From the NCBI RefSeq assembly GCF_902859595.1, contig NZ_CADIJQ010000008.1, positions 62,001 to 126,000 of the forward strand: 64,000 nucleotides of DNA, given 5' to 3'. Made by a program: the position numbers and the translations under genes. A model generated the notes under the pieces. It was not told where the DNA came from. It ran no database searches and worked only from the letters and a program-made list of their open reading frames with translations. This DNA is from Achromobacter kerstersii (GTDB lineage: Bacteria; Pseudomonadota; Gammaproteobacteria; Burkholderiales; Burkholderiaceae_B). This document shows positions 53,404 through 64,000 of the stretch, piece by piece. Each line of letters starts with the position of its first letter. The first letter of the stretch is position 1.

Positions 53404-54309
53404 ATGCACACGCCAACCGATGCCGCCGTGCAAGCGGCTGCCGACCTCCCCGGAGGCGGTAATCCTCACACTACCGCCTGGCGGCAAATCCGCCAGGGCC
53501 TGAAAAGCTGGCCGGTCATGCTGGCGCTGGTGGTACTGGTCACCATCGTCGCCATCGCCGTGTTCGCGCCGCTGCTCGGCACGGTGGACCCCACCTTCAT
53601 CAACCCGGGCGCACGCCTGAAGCAACCCTTCACCGACTACCTGTTCGGCACCGACGCCTTTGGCCGCGACGTCTGGTCGCGCGTGGCCTATGGCGCGCGC
53701 ATCTCGCTGATTGCGGGCCTGGGCGCCGCCGTCGTCAGCGTGGTCATTGGCCTGGTCATCGGCGTCATCGCCGGCTGGTTCCGTTCGCTGGACGGGCTGA
53801 TCATGCGCACGATGGACGCCATCATGGCCATTCCCGGCATCCTGCTGGCGATTGCCCTGGTGTCCGTTACCGGCGCCAGCATCACGACCGTGCTTGTCGC
53901 CATCACCATCCCCGAAATTCCGCGGGTGGTGCGGCTGGTGCGCGGGCAGATCCTGACGGTGCGCGGAGAGCCTTATGTGGAAGCCGCGCTGGCGCTGGGC
54001 ACGCCGCTGCCGCTGCTGCTGTGGCGCCACATGGTGCCCAGCACCATCGCGCCGCTGACGGTGCAAGGCACGTACGTGTTCGCGTCGGCCATGCTGACCG
54101 AGGCCATCTTGAGCTTCCTGGGCGCGGGCATCCCGCCCGAGATCGCGTCCTGGGGCAACATCATGTCCGAAGGCCGCATGTACTTCCGCATGCTGCCCGG
54201 CCTGATTCTCTTTCCCGGCCTGTTCCTGTCGCTGACGGTGCTCAGCGTGAACATCCTGGGCGACGCCCTGCGCGATGCGCTGGACCCGAAAATGGTGCGC
54301 AGGATCTGA
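53404..54309 (+). CDS. Peptide ABC transporter permease (DppC type)
   Basis: This 301-residue permease has an N-terminal soluble lead of about 35 residues and six helices. Typical parts are the periplasmic PFTDYLFGTDAFGRDVWSRV near residue 78, the EAA loop GEPYVEAALALGTPLPLLLW near 187, and LTEAILSFLGAGIPPEIASWG near 232. Its stop overlaps the start of the ATPase gene as ATGA-like TGATG, so translation is coupled. Confidence 0.94.
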   Translation: MHTPTDAAVQAAADLPGGGNPHTTAWRQIRQGLKSWPVMLALVVLVTIVAIAVFAPLLGTVDPTFINPGARLKQPFTDYLFGTDAFGRDVWSRVAYGARISLIAGLGAAVVSVVIGLVIGVIAGWFRSLDGLIMRTMDAIMAIPGILLAIALVSVTGASITTVLVAITIPEIPRVVRLVRGQILTVRGEPYVEAALALGTPLPLLLWRHMVPSTIAPLTVQGTYVFASAMLTEAILSFLGAGIPPEIASWGNIMSEGRMYFRMLPGLILFPGLFLSLTVLSVNILGDALRDALDPKMVRRI

Positions 54310-56012
54310 TGCCGATGACCTACTCCCCTACTCCCCCTGCGGGCGATACCTCGTCCGCCATCCTGGCCATTCGCAACCTGTCGGTGGAAGTCGCTGGCGC
54401 GGGCAACCGCGTGGTGCGCAACCTGAGCCTGGACGTGCACGCCGGCGAAACGGTGTGCGTGGTTGGCGAATCCGGCTCCGGCAAATCGGTCACGTCGCTG
54501 GCCGTGATGGGCTTGCTGCCCCCGGGCATTCTTTCCATCAGCGCGGGTTCCATCCGCGTCGAAGGCGAAGATGTGGCCACCGCCTCGCAGCGCCGCCTGC
54601 GCGAGATGCGCGCGACCCGCATGGCCATGGTGTTCCAGGAACCCATGACCGCGCTGAACCCCGTGCATACCGTGGGCAAGCAGGTTGACGAAGTGCTGCG
54701 CCTGCATCGCAAGCGCATGAGCGGCGCCGAACGCCGCGCCAAGGTGCTGGACATGTTCCGCTCGGTACACCTGCCGGATGTCGAACGCATCTTCGATGCG
54801 TATCCGCATCAGTTGTCGGGCGGGCAGCGCCAGCGCATCGTGATCGCGATGGCGCTGATTCTTGAGCCCAAGCTGCTCATCGCCGACGAGCCCACCACCG
54901 CGCTGGACGTCACCACGCAAAAGCAGATTCTGGCGCTGATCAAGGAACTGCAAATCAAGCACAAAACAGCCGTGCTGTTCATCACACACGACTTCGGCGT
55001 GGTGGCGGAAATTTCGGATCGCATCGTCGTGATGAATCGGGGCGACCTGATCGAAAGCGGCACCCGCAACGAAATTCTGGCCGAACCCAAGCAGTCGTAC
55101 ACGCGACGCCTGGTGTCGTCCGTACCGAGCCTGGTGCCGATGCGGCGCGACGCGCCGGACGGCCAGCCGGTGCTGCACGTGAAGGGGCTGGGCCGCACGT
55201 ATGGCGGCAAGAGCTCGCTGTTTTCACGCAAGGCCGCGCAGAACGTCATTGCGGCTACCGACGTCAACCTGACACTGCGCAAAGGCGAAATCCTGGGCAT
55301 CGTGGGCGAGTCCGGCTCGGGCAAATCCACGGTGGCGCGCTGCATCGTGCGCCTGATCGAGCCCACTGCCGGCCACATGATGATGGGCGGCGAAGACTTG
55401 AGCACGCTGTCCGGCTCGGCGCTGCGCCCCGTGCGCCGCCGCATCCAGATTGTGTTCCAGGACCCGTACCGTTCACTGAACCCGCGCCGCACGGTGGGTG
55501 AATCCATCATCGAAGGTTTGCTCAACTTCGGCATGCCGCGCGAGCAGGCGTTGAAACGCGCAGGCGAAACGCTGACCGTCGTGGGCCTGAGCCCCGACGC
55601 CATGCGGCGGTATCCCCACCAATTTTCGGGCGGCCAGCGCCAGCGCATCTGCATTGCGCGCGCGCTTGTCATGGACCCGGAAATTCTGGTGGCCGACGAA
55701 GCCGTGTCCGCGCTGGACGTGTCTGTGCAGGCGCAGGTGCTGGAACTGCTGGAGCAAGTGCGCCAGCGTACTGGCGTGGGCGTGCTGTTCATCACGCACG
55801 ACTTGCGCGTGGCCGCGCAGATTTGCGACACCATCATGGTCATGCAGCGCGGCAAGGTGGTGGAAACCGGCTCCGCCGAAACGGTGCTGACCGAACCGCG
55901 CCACGAATACACCCGCGCCCTGATCGACGCCGCCCCCGGCCGCGACTGGGACTTCCGCAACTTCCAGCCCGTTGCGGCGACGTTGGCGCAGGCTGCCGCG
56001 CCAGCACCGTAG
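54309..56012 (+). CDS. Peptide ABC transporter ATPase, two fused nucleotide-binding domains
   Basis: This 567-residue fusion of DppD-like and DppF-like ATPases has the same layout as GsiA. The first domain has Walker A GESGSGKSV near residue 56, LSGGQRQRIVIAMAL and Walker B LLIADEPTTALD near 195. The second has GESGSGKST near 338, FSGGQRQRICIARAL and ILVADEAVSALDV near 460. Both sets are complete, so both sites should hydrolyse ATP. The start is ATG 54309 (an ATG two codons later is possible). Signals downstream of each signature are the D and H loops (FITHDFGVVAE, FITHDLRVAAQ). Confidence 0.94.
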   Translation: MPMTYSPTPPAGDTSSAILAIRNLSVEVAGAGNRVVRNLSLDVHAGETVCVVGESGSGKSVTSLAVMGLLPPGILSISAGSIRVEGEDVATASQRRLREMRATRMAMVFQEPMTALNPVHTVGKQVDEVLRLHRKRMSGAERRAKVLDMFRSVHLPDVERIFDAYPHQLSGGQRQRIVIAMALILEPKLLIADEPTTALDVTTQKQILALIKELQIKHKTAVLFITHDFGVVAEISDRIVVMNRGDLIESGTRNEILAEPKQSYTRRLVSSVPSLVPMRRDAPDGQPVLHVKGLGRTYGGKSSLFSRKAAQNVIAATDVNLTLRKGEILGIVGESGSGKSTVARCIVRLIEPTAGHMMMGGEDLSTLSGSALRPVRRRIQIVFQDPYRSLNPRRTVGESIIEGLLNFGMPREQALKRAGETLTVVGLSPDAMRRYPHQFSGGQRQRICIARALVMDPEILVADEAVSALDVSVQAQVLELLEQVRQRTGVGVLFITHDLRVAAQICDTIMVMQRGKVVETGSAETVLTEPRHEYTRALIDAAPGRDWDFRNFQPVAATLAQAAAPAP

Positions 56013-56070
56013 CGCCCTGACGCGCGTTGGCTTTCCCCGATCTGCCCTCATTCGCAACACTGGAACCGAG

Positions 56071-57477
56071 ATGCCACAACCGCATGAATTGTCTGCCCAG
56101 GAACTGCTGCAAGCGTATCGCGACAAGACCCTCTCGCCCGTTGAAGCCACGCGCTCCGTGCTGGAACACATCGAGCGCTGGGAACCGCACCTGAAGGCCA
56201 CGTACGCGCTGGACCCTGAAGGCGCGCTGGCAATGGCGCGCGCATCGGAAGCGCGCTGGATGAAGGGCGAGCCACAGTCGGCCGGCGGCTATTCGCTGGA
56301 TGGCGTGCCCGCCACCATCAAGGAAAACATCGCTACCCGTGGCACGCCCGTGCCGCTGGGCACGGCCGCCACCGACCTGACGCCGGCCGCCGCCGATGCG
56401 CCGCCGGCTGCCCGCATGCGCGAAGCGGGCGCGGTATTGCTGGGCAAGACCACCATGCCCGACTTCGGCATGCTGTCATCCGGCCTGTCCAGCTTTCATG
56501 CGCTGACGCGCAACCCCTGGGACCTGACGAAGAACCCGGGCGGCTCCAGCGCGGGCGCAGGCGCCGCGGCCGCCGCAGGTTACGGCCCGCTGCACATCGG
56601 CACCGACATCGGCGGCTCGGTCCGCCTGCCGGCCGCCTGGTGCGGCATCGCCACGCTCAAGCCCAGCCTGGGCCGCATCCCCATCGACCCGCCCTTCATG
56701 GGCCGCTGCGCCGGCCCCATGACCCGCACCATCACCGACGCCGCATTGATGATGGGCGTGCTGTCGCAGCCCGACGCGCGCGACCACATGAGCCTGCCCT
56801 TCCAGGACTTCGATTGGCTGAACCTGAACCAGGACCTGCGCGGTTTGCGCATCGGCCTGTTGATGGACGCGGGCTGCGGCCTGCCACTGGACCCGGAAGT
56901 GCGTGACGCCGTGCAGGCGGCCGCCCGCGCCTTCGAAGCCGCCGGCGCCATCGTGACGCCGATGCTGCCGTGGATGACCCCTGACATGCTCGAAGGCGTC
57001 GACCGCTTCTGGCGCACGCGCTCGGCCATCGACCTGGCCGCGCTGCCCGAAGCGCGCCGCGCCAAGATCCTGCCGTTCATCCGCACCTGGGCGGAAAGCG
57101 GTGGAGGTCAAAGCGGCGAGGCCGTGTTCCGCAGCTACTACGAAACGCTGAACGTGCGAGCCAAGACGGTTGCCGCCTGCGCGCCCTTCGATTACGTGCT
57201 GTCGCCCGTGGCCCCCGTGGTGGCGTACAACGCCGAATGGCCGTCGCCCACCAATGAAGTCGCCACCACCATGCACCATATCGGCTTCACGCTGCCGTTC
57301 AACATGAGCGAGCAGCCTGCGGCGTCCGTCAACTGCGGCTACACGAAAGCCGGCCTGCCCATCGGCCTGCAAATCGCTGGCGCCCGCTTCGACGACCTGG
57401 GCGTCCTGCGCGTGGCGCGCGCCTGGGAAGAGATGCGTCCCGCGCAGCAACCGTGGCCGCAGCCGCCCAAGAACTGA
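56071..57477 (+). CDS. Amidase (amidase signature family)
   Basis: This 468-residue serine amidase starts at ATG 56071, 58 nt after the ATPase stop. The Ser-cisSer-Lys triad is visible: Lys in GVPATIKENIATRGTP near residue 82, the glycine-serine loop NPGGSSAGAGAAAAAGYGPL near 157, and the nucleophile Ser in IGTDIGGSVRLPAAWCG near 182. It hydrolyses a carboxamide or aryl amide. Family members act on very diverse amides, so the substrate is open. Its position between the importer and the second M81 gene suggests it works on the imported compound or its fragment. Confidence 0.92.
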   Translation: MPQPHELSAQELLQAYRDKTLSPVEATRSVLEHIERWEPHLKATYALDPEGALAMARASEARWMKGEPQSAGGYSLDGVPATIKENIATRGTPVPLGTAATDLTPAAADAPPAARMREAGAVLLGKTTMPDFGMLSSGLSSFHALTRNPWDLTKNPGGSSAGAGAAAAAGYGPLHIGTDIGGSVRLPAAWCGIATLKPSLGRIPIDPPFMGRCAGPMTRTITDAALMMGVLSQPDARDHMSLPFQDFDWLNLNQDLRGLRIGLLMDAGCGLPLDPEVRDAVQAAARAFEAAGAIVTPMLPWMTPDMLEGVDRFWRTRSAIDLAALPEARRAKILPFIRTWAESGGGQSGEAVFRSYYETLNVRAKTVAACAPFDYVLSPVAPVVAYNAEWPSPTNEVATTMHHIGFTLPFNMSEQPAASVNCGYTKAGLPIGLQIAGARFDDLGVLRVARAWEEMRPAQQPWPQPPKN

Positions 57478-57505
57478 CTTTCCACAGCAACCCACAGGAA
57501 TTCCC

Positions 57506-58981
57506 ATGCGTTGGCTATTGGCAATGATCAAGCACGAGACGAATACCTATTCGCCCGTGCCGACCCCGCTTGAACGCTTCTTCCGCGGCAGCCCCGACAT
57601 CCTGGCTGGCGAACGCGCCATCAAGGCCTACGAGAACACCGACAGCGGACTGGGCGGCTATATCGAAGTGGCCCGCCGCGAGGGCGCAGAAATGGTCGTG
57701 CCCGTGGCGGCCGAGTCCTGGCCCAGCGGCCCCACCAGCGCCGACACGCACGAGCAGCTGTGCAAGCTGGTGCTGGACCAGGTGAAGCTGGGCGGCTTTG
57801 ACGCCATCCTGCTGGACCTGCACGGCGCCATGGTCGCCGAAGGCGTGGAAGATGCAGAAGGCGACCTCTTGCGCCGTCTGCGCGAAATCGATCCGAAAAC
57901 GCCTGTCGCCGTCACGCTGGACATGCACGCCAACATCTACGACGACATCGTCAACAACGCCACCGTCATCAGCGGCTTTCACACGTATCCGCACGTGGAC
58001 ATCCGCGAAGCGGGCGTGCGTGCGGCGAACGTTATCGTCCGCACGCTCAAGGGCGAGATCAAGCCCGTGATGAGCTGGGCCAACAAGCCGATGCTGCCGC
58101 ACATCATGTGCCAAGGCACGCATGCCGCGCCCAATAAGCCTTTGCAGGAACGCTGCAAGGAACTGGAAGCGAATGGCGTGCTGGCGGCGTCCGTCTTCGT
58201 GGGTTTTCCGCATGCGGACATTCGCGAAGCGGGCTTGAGCGCCGTCGTCTGTACGGACGGCAAGCTGGAAGACGCGCAGAAGTACCGCGACGAACTGCTG
58301 GAACGCGCCTGGGCCGGCCGCGCCGATTGGGTGTTTCACCCGGAGCCGCTCGCGCCCACCATCGCGCGCGCCAAGCAGATCGAGCAAGGCCCGGTTGTGT
58401 TGCTGGACCACTTCGACAACACCGGTTCCGGCGGCACCATGGACACCACTGCGGTGCTTGCCGAAGTGCTGCGCCAGGAACTGGACAACGTGGTGTTCTA
58501 CGCCATCTGCGACCCGGAAGCCGCATTGCAAGCCGCGGCTGCGGGCGTGGGCAAGACCATTACCTTGAAGCTGGGCGGCAAGCTGCCCATGCCCGCCATC
58601 AAGGAACCCAGCGAACCGCTGGAAGTGACCGGCCGCGTCAAGCTGGTGTTTGACGGCGTGTATCTCAACCGCGGCCCGATGTACCGGGGCGTGCGTAACG
58701 ACACGGGGCTTACCGTTGTCATCGACACGGGCCGCGTGGAAATCGTGGTGGTGTCGCGCCACCAGGAACCGTTCGATATCAATTGCCTGCTGTCGGCCGG
58801 CATCGACCCGCTGCAAAAGCGCTACGTGGTGTTGAAGAGCCGGGTGCATTGGCGCGCGGGCTTCTCGGCGATGGCCACCGAAGTCATCGAATGCACGGGC
58901 GTGGGCGTCACCACCTCCGACTACAGCCAGCTGGATTTCAAGCACGTGCGCCGGCCCATCTACCCGCTGGACCCGCTCTGA
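57506..58981 (+). CDS. M81 (MlrC-like) metallopeptidase, copy 2
   Basis: This 491-residue relative of the first M81 protein opens MRWLLAMIKHETNTYSPVPT. It has ILLDLHGAMVAEGVEDAEGD near residue 105, the metal motif TLDMHANIYDDIV near 138 and SGFHTYPHVDIREAG near 155. HFDNTGSGGTMDTTAVL is near 305. The two copies share the fold motifs but differ widely elsewhere, so they are not a recent duplication and may cut different bonds. It is the last gene of the operon and is followed by a terminator. Confidence 0.9.
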   Translation: MRWLLAMIKHETNTYSPVPTPLERFFRGSPDILAGERAIKAYENTDSGLGGYIEVARREGAEMVVPVAAESWPSGPTSADTHEQLCKLVLDQVKLGGFDAILLDLHGAMVAEGVEDAEGDLLRRLREIDPKTPVAVTLDMHANIYDDIVNNATVISGFHTYPHVDIREAGVRAANVIVRTLKGEIKPVMSWANKPMLPHIMCQGTHAAPNKPLQERCKELEANGVLAASVFVGFPHADIREAGLSAVVCTDGKLEDAQKYRDELLERAWAGRADWVFHPEPLAPTIARAKQIEQGPVVLLDHFDNTGSGGTMDTTAVLAEVLRQELDNVVFYAICDPEAALQAAAAGVGKTITLKLGGKLPMPAIKEPSEPLEVTGRVKLVFDGVYLNRGPMYRGVRNDTGLTVVIDTGRVEIVVVSRHQEPFDINCLLSAGIDPLQKRYVVLKSRVHWRAGFSAMATEVIECTGVGVTTSDYSQLDFKHVRRPIYPLDPL

Positions 58982-59008
58982 TCTTCGGCTGAAAAGCCGG
59001 ATTGTCGA

Positions 59009-59044
59009 CAAAAAGGCCGGCGTCCTACGCCGGCCTTTCATTTT
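59009..59044. terminator. Intrinsic terminator after the M81/ABC operon
   Basis: A perfect 11-bp stem, AAAGGCCGGCG with CGCCGGCCTTT, encloses a 5-nt loop. CATTTT follows on the plus strand, and A-runs on the other side make it work in both directions. Confidence 0.85.
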
Positions 59045-59225
59045 GAAATCTTCGGTAACTGCGCGCACGCTTCCCGGCAGGCGTGCCTCGGTATACTCCG
59101 GCGCGGGCCCTTACAGCCCGATGAATAACGTGTATACCGGCAGCCGCCCCTGGCGATCAGGACGCGACGGCGCAATGCGCCAGTCTGCCGGATATGACTC
59201 GATAATCAACGAAAAAAGCACAACG

Positions 59226-61190
59226 ATGAAAAAGAGCGTAGCGATCACCCTCGGCGTGGTCATTGTGGGAGCGGGAAGCTGGATAGGCGCCACGTGGTAC
59301 ACCGGCAAACGGATCGAGGAAAGCTCGCAGCGCCATCTGGCCGAAGCGAACGAAAAACTGGCGAAGCTGACGCCGTTGTTCGGTTTGCGCATTGACCAGT
59401 TGAAGTACGAGCGCAGCCTCTTCTCGACCCAGGCTCGCTACGGCCTGTCGCTGGTAAAGAACGACAAGAGCCTGGACGCCATGCCGGCCGGGATGATTGA
59501 GTTCGACGCCGTCATTGAACACGGCCCGTTCCCCAAGACCGCCTTGTCGCGCGGCGCTGTTGCGCCCAAGCTGGCGTACGTGCACGCCGAAATCGCCAAG
59601 ACCGACAACCTGAAGGAAGTGTTCGCACTGACCAAAGACATCTCGCCGCTGATCAGCGACGCGATGGTCAGCTACAGCGGCACCACGTCGTCCACCTCCA
59701 AGATTGCGCCGGTGTCGACGACGGTGCAAAACAACACGATCGACTTCAGCGGCATGGTGATCACGGGCACGTTTGACCGCTCGCTGGAAGCCGTCACCGC
59801 GCACGGCGTGATGGACAAGCTGGCGATCGACGGCACGAAGAGCAACGACCCGGTCGTCATGGCCATCACCGGCATGACGATGGACGTCAACAGCCGCATG
59901 GGCAAGTTCGGCGTGTCGATGGGCGATTCCGACATCAAGATCAAGCGCATCGACGTCACGAAGAAGTCGGATGACATGAAGGTGTCGCTGGATAACTTCG
60001 GCTACGGTGTGAAGCTGTCCGAAGACGACAAGTCGATCAACGTGCAAGCCGCCTACCAAACGGGCGACATCACGGTAAACGACGTGCCGCTGGGTAACGG
60101 CCAGGCCGTGATCAAGCTGGCCAAGCTGGACGGCCAGGCCGTCAAGACCCTGTCCGACACGTACAACCAGCTGATGCGCCAGTACATGGCGCACACGGAA
60201 GACGAAGGTCTGAAGGACGAGCAGGTTGAAGCGATGCTGGACAGCGCCGGCAAGCTGCTGGCGGGCAACCCGTCGTTCAGCATTGATCCCTTGAGCTGGA
60301 AGACCGCCAAGGGCGAAAGCAAGCTGAACTTCACGCTGGACCTGGCCAACCCGCCTGACGTCAAGAACCTGACGCCGCAGGAAATTGCGGTCAAGGCCAT
60401 CAAGCGCATCGACGCCACGCTGATCATTTCCAAGCCGATGGTGCAGGACCTGGTCACGCAGTACGCCATCAAGAAGGAAGGCATTGCCGCCGATCAGGCC
60501 GCCAAGGACGCCGACGAAACCGTGCGCCAGATGTCGGGCATGGCCGAAATGTTCAACGTGGGCAAGAACGACGGCGACAACATCGTCGGCAAGTTCACGT
60601 TCGCGGACGGCATGGGCAACCTGAACGGCAAGGAAATCCCGGCGGACGAGTTGTTCAGCGGCCTGCTGGGCGCAGCCGGCATGGGCTCGATGGACCACGA
60701 CGACGAAGACGAATCCATGCCCGGCATGGGCCAGGACGAGCCGGCCGACGGCGCCACGCCTGCCCTGCCCGGCGTGATGCAGGACTTCAACCTGGACACC
60801 GTCAGCAGCCTGCTGGACGACATGGGCTACACGGTCAACAAGACCGACGGCGACCAAGGCCCCGTGCTGGTGCTGGACGCGGGCACCACCGGCGCCAGCG
60901 ATCTGCGCCTGGAATTCCTGTGCAACGACTTCACCGAGAAGTGCCTGGACCTGGTGATGACCGCCACGTACAAGACCAAGAAGCCGGTGACGCTGAAGGC
61001 CATCAACAGCTGGAATCAGGAATACCGCTGGACGCGCGCCTACCTGGACGACAAGAACCAGGCCGTGCTGCAGATGGACATGAACGCAGAAGGCGGGATC
61101 GGCAAGGACAACCTGCAAATCCTGTTGAACACGTTCATCAGCATCGCTGAAGACTTCAACGACGTCGCCAAGGGCGCATCGGCCAAGTAA
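59226..61190 (+). CDS. DUF945 (YdgA-like) protein with C-terminal YbjN domain
   Basis: This 654-residue envelope protein begins MKKSVAITLGVVIVGAGSWI, an N-terminal membrane anchor or signal. The DUF945 part fills residues about 1-490 (GATWYTGKRIEESSQRHL start, then YERSLFSTQARYGLSL). An acidic linker (DHDDEDESMPGMGQDEP, about 497-515) follows. The last 140 residues are YbjN-like: FNLDTVSSLLDDMGYTVNK, FLCNDFTEKCLDLVMTATY, INSWNQEYRWTRAYLDDKNQ and LQMDMNAEGG. E. coli has YdgA (502 residues) and YbjN as separate proteins. The fused form suggests a linked envelope role, which is unknown. The start has a weak ribosome site. Confidence 0.82.
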   Translation: MKKSVAITLGVVIVGAGSWIGATWYTGKRIEESSQRHLAEANEKLAKLTPLFGLRIDQLKYERSLFSTQARYGLSLVKNDKSLDAMPAGMIEFDAVIEHGPFPKTALSRGAVAPKLAYVHAEIAKTDNLKEVFALTKDISPLISDAMVSYSGTTSSTSKIAPVSTTVQNNTIDFSGMVITGTFDRSLEAVTAHGVMDKLAIDGTKSNDPVVMAITGMTMDVNSRMGKFGVSMGDSDIKIKRIDVTKKSDDMKVSLDNFGYGVKLSEDDKSINVQAAYQTGDITVNDVPLGNGQAVIKLAKLDGQAVKTLSDTYNQLMRQYMAHTEDEGLKDEQVEAMLDSAGKLLAGNPSFSIDPLSWKTAKGESKLNFTLDLANPPDVKNLTPQEIAVKAIKRIDATLIISKPMVQDLVTQYAIKKEGIAADQAAKDADETVRQMSGMAEMFNVGKNDGDNIVGKFTFADGMGNLNGKEIPADELFSGLLGAAGMGSMDHDDEDESMPGMGQDEPADGATPALPGVMQDFNLDTVSSLLDDMGYTVNKTDGDQGPVLVLDAGTTGASDLRLEFLCNDFTEKCLDLVMTATYKTKKPVTLKAINSWNQEYRWTRAYLDDKNQAVLQMDMNAEGGIGKDNLQILLNTFISIAEDFNDVAKGASAK

Positions 61191-61235
61191 GCCTGCCGCG
61201 CCAGGGTCACCACCTGGCGCATCGCTCGGCCCCAA

Positions 61236-61271
61236 AGAAAAACCCCCATCAATTGCTGATGGGGGTTTTTT
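61236..61271. terminator. Two-sided intrinsic terminator
   Basis: CCCCCATCA and TGATGGGGG pair over 9 bp with loop ATTGC, followed by six T on the plus strand and preceded by A-runs. It ends both the DUF945 gene and gcvP. A second small hairpin (CGCCAGG/CCTGGCG, 61199-61219) precedes it. Confidence 0.88.
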
Positions 61272-61279
61272 ATTGCCTG

Positions 61280-61309
61280 AAAGCTAAAGCTAAAGCTGAA
61301 GCTGAAGCG
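61280..61309. repeat. Hexanucleotide repeat (AAAGCT)3-GAAGCT-GAAGCG
   Basis: Five 6-bp units lie between the terminator and the gcvP stop, downstream of gcvP and outside its reading frame. Confidence 0.75.
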
Positions 61310-61316
61310 CGTGCGC

Positions 61317-64000
<2,684 letters not shown>

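Noticed and set aside
57515..59068. A 517-codon open frame antisense to the second M81 gene
   Set aside because: Shadow of a real gene: no domain, no ribosome site, His/Arg/Val-rich.
59157..61235. A 692-codon open frame antisense to the DUF945 gene
   Set aside because: Its composition is that of a GC-rich shadow frame (His/Val/Arg/Gln-rich, no domain), while the plus strand gives a clear DUF945-YbjN protein.

Overview
The window is high-GC DNA with dense gene packing. The gene order at the left end (lolB, a TPR protein, mutM) and the protein sequences point to a betaproteobacterium of the order Burkholderiales, most likely an Alcaligenaceae member such as Achromobacter or Bordetella. I assigned this by recognising families, not by a database search. 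I saw no tRNA, rRNA, insertion sequence, phage gene or CRISPR array.

Layout. Positions 1-3.2 kb hold lolB (cut by the window edge), a periplasmic TPR protein and the DNA glycosylase mutM. Positions 3.3-10.2 kb hold an aromatic catabolic block. It contains an odd metallo-beta-lactamase-fold protein, an FAD aromatic hydroxylase with a small DUF2783 partner (perhaps a 3-hydroxyphenylacetate 6-hydroxylase pair feeding homogentisate), a divergent LysR regulator, and homogentisate dioxygenase with fumarylacetoacetase. A structured, G-rich gene-free stretch follows, then an LTA-synthase-like membrane sulfatase. Positions 12.9-18.5 kb are a hexuronate oxidation and uptake unit: a FadR-type regulator with matching operator-like sites at both ends of its gene, uronate dehydrogenase, an SMP-30 lactonase and a three-part TRAP transporter. 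Positions 18.4-22.9 kb carry a PAP2 phosphatase, an OmpR/histidine-kinase pair and an FAD-linked D-2-hydroxyacid dehydrogenase. Next comes a strange stand-alone remnant of a biotin carboxylase.

Positions 23.9-38.3 kb are for surface sugars. Phosphomannomutase/phosphoglucomutase and phosphoglucose isomerase converge on a nine-gene minus-strand cluster. That cluster has a WecA/WbpL-type initiating transferase, the WbpO/WbpP pair that makes UDP-GalNAcA, a MurJ/Wzx-type flippase, four GT4 glycosyltransferases and an AsnB-type amidotransferase. The content resembles O-antigen loci that make amidated GalNAcA, but no Wzy polymerase is visible. Upstream of it lies a likely undescribed small RNA (38669-38816, minus strand). 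It has a good sigma-70 promoter, a three-way-junction fold, a hairpin loop showing CUCCUCC (anti-Shine-Dalgarno) and a strong intrinsic terminator.

Positions 39.1-44.4 kb hold coq7, an OsmC protein, thyA, an MHYT-GGDEF-EAL c-di-GMP protein and folA. Positions 44.6-49.1 kb are a beta-alanine module: a MocR regulator with two operator-like palindromes, an omega-aminotransferase and malonate-semialdehyde dehydrogenase. Positions 49.3-59.0 kb are one plus-strand operon with two different M81 (MlrC) peptidases flanking a full peptide ABC transporter and an amidase. The window ends with a DUF945 protein that carries a YbjN domain at its C-terminus, and with gcvP, cut by the window edge.
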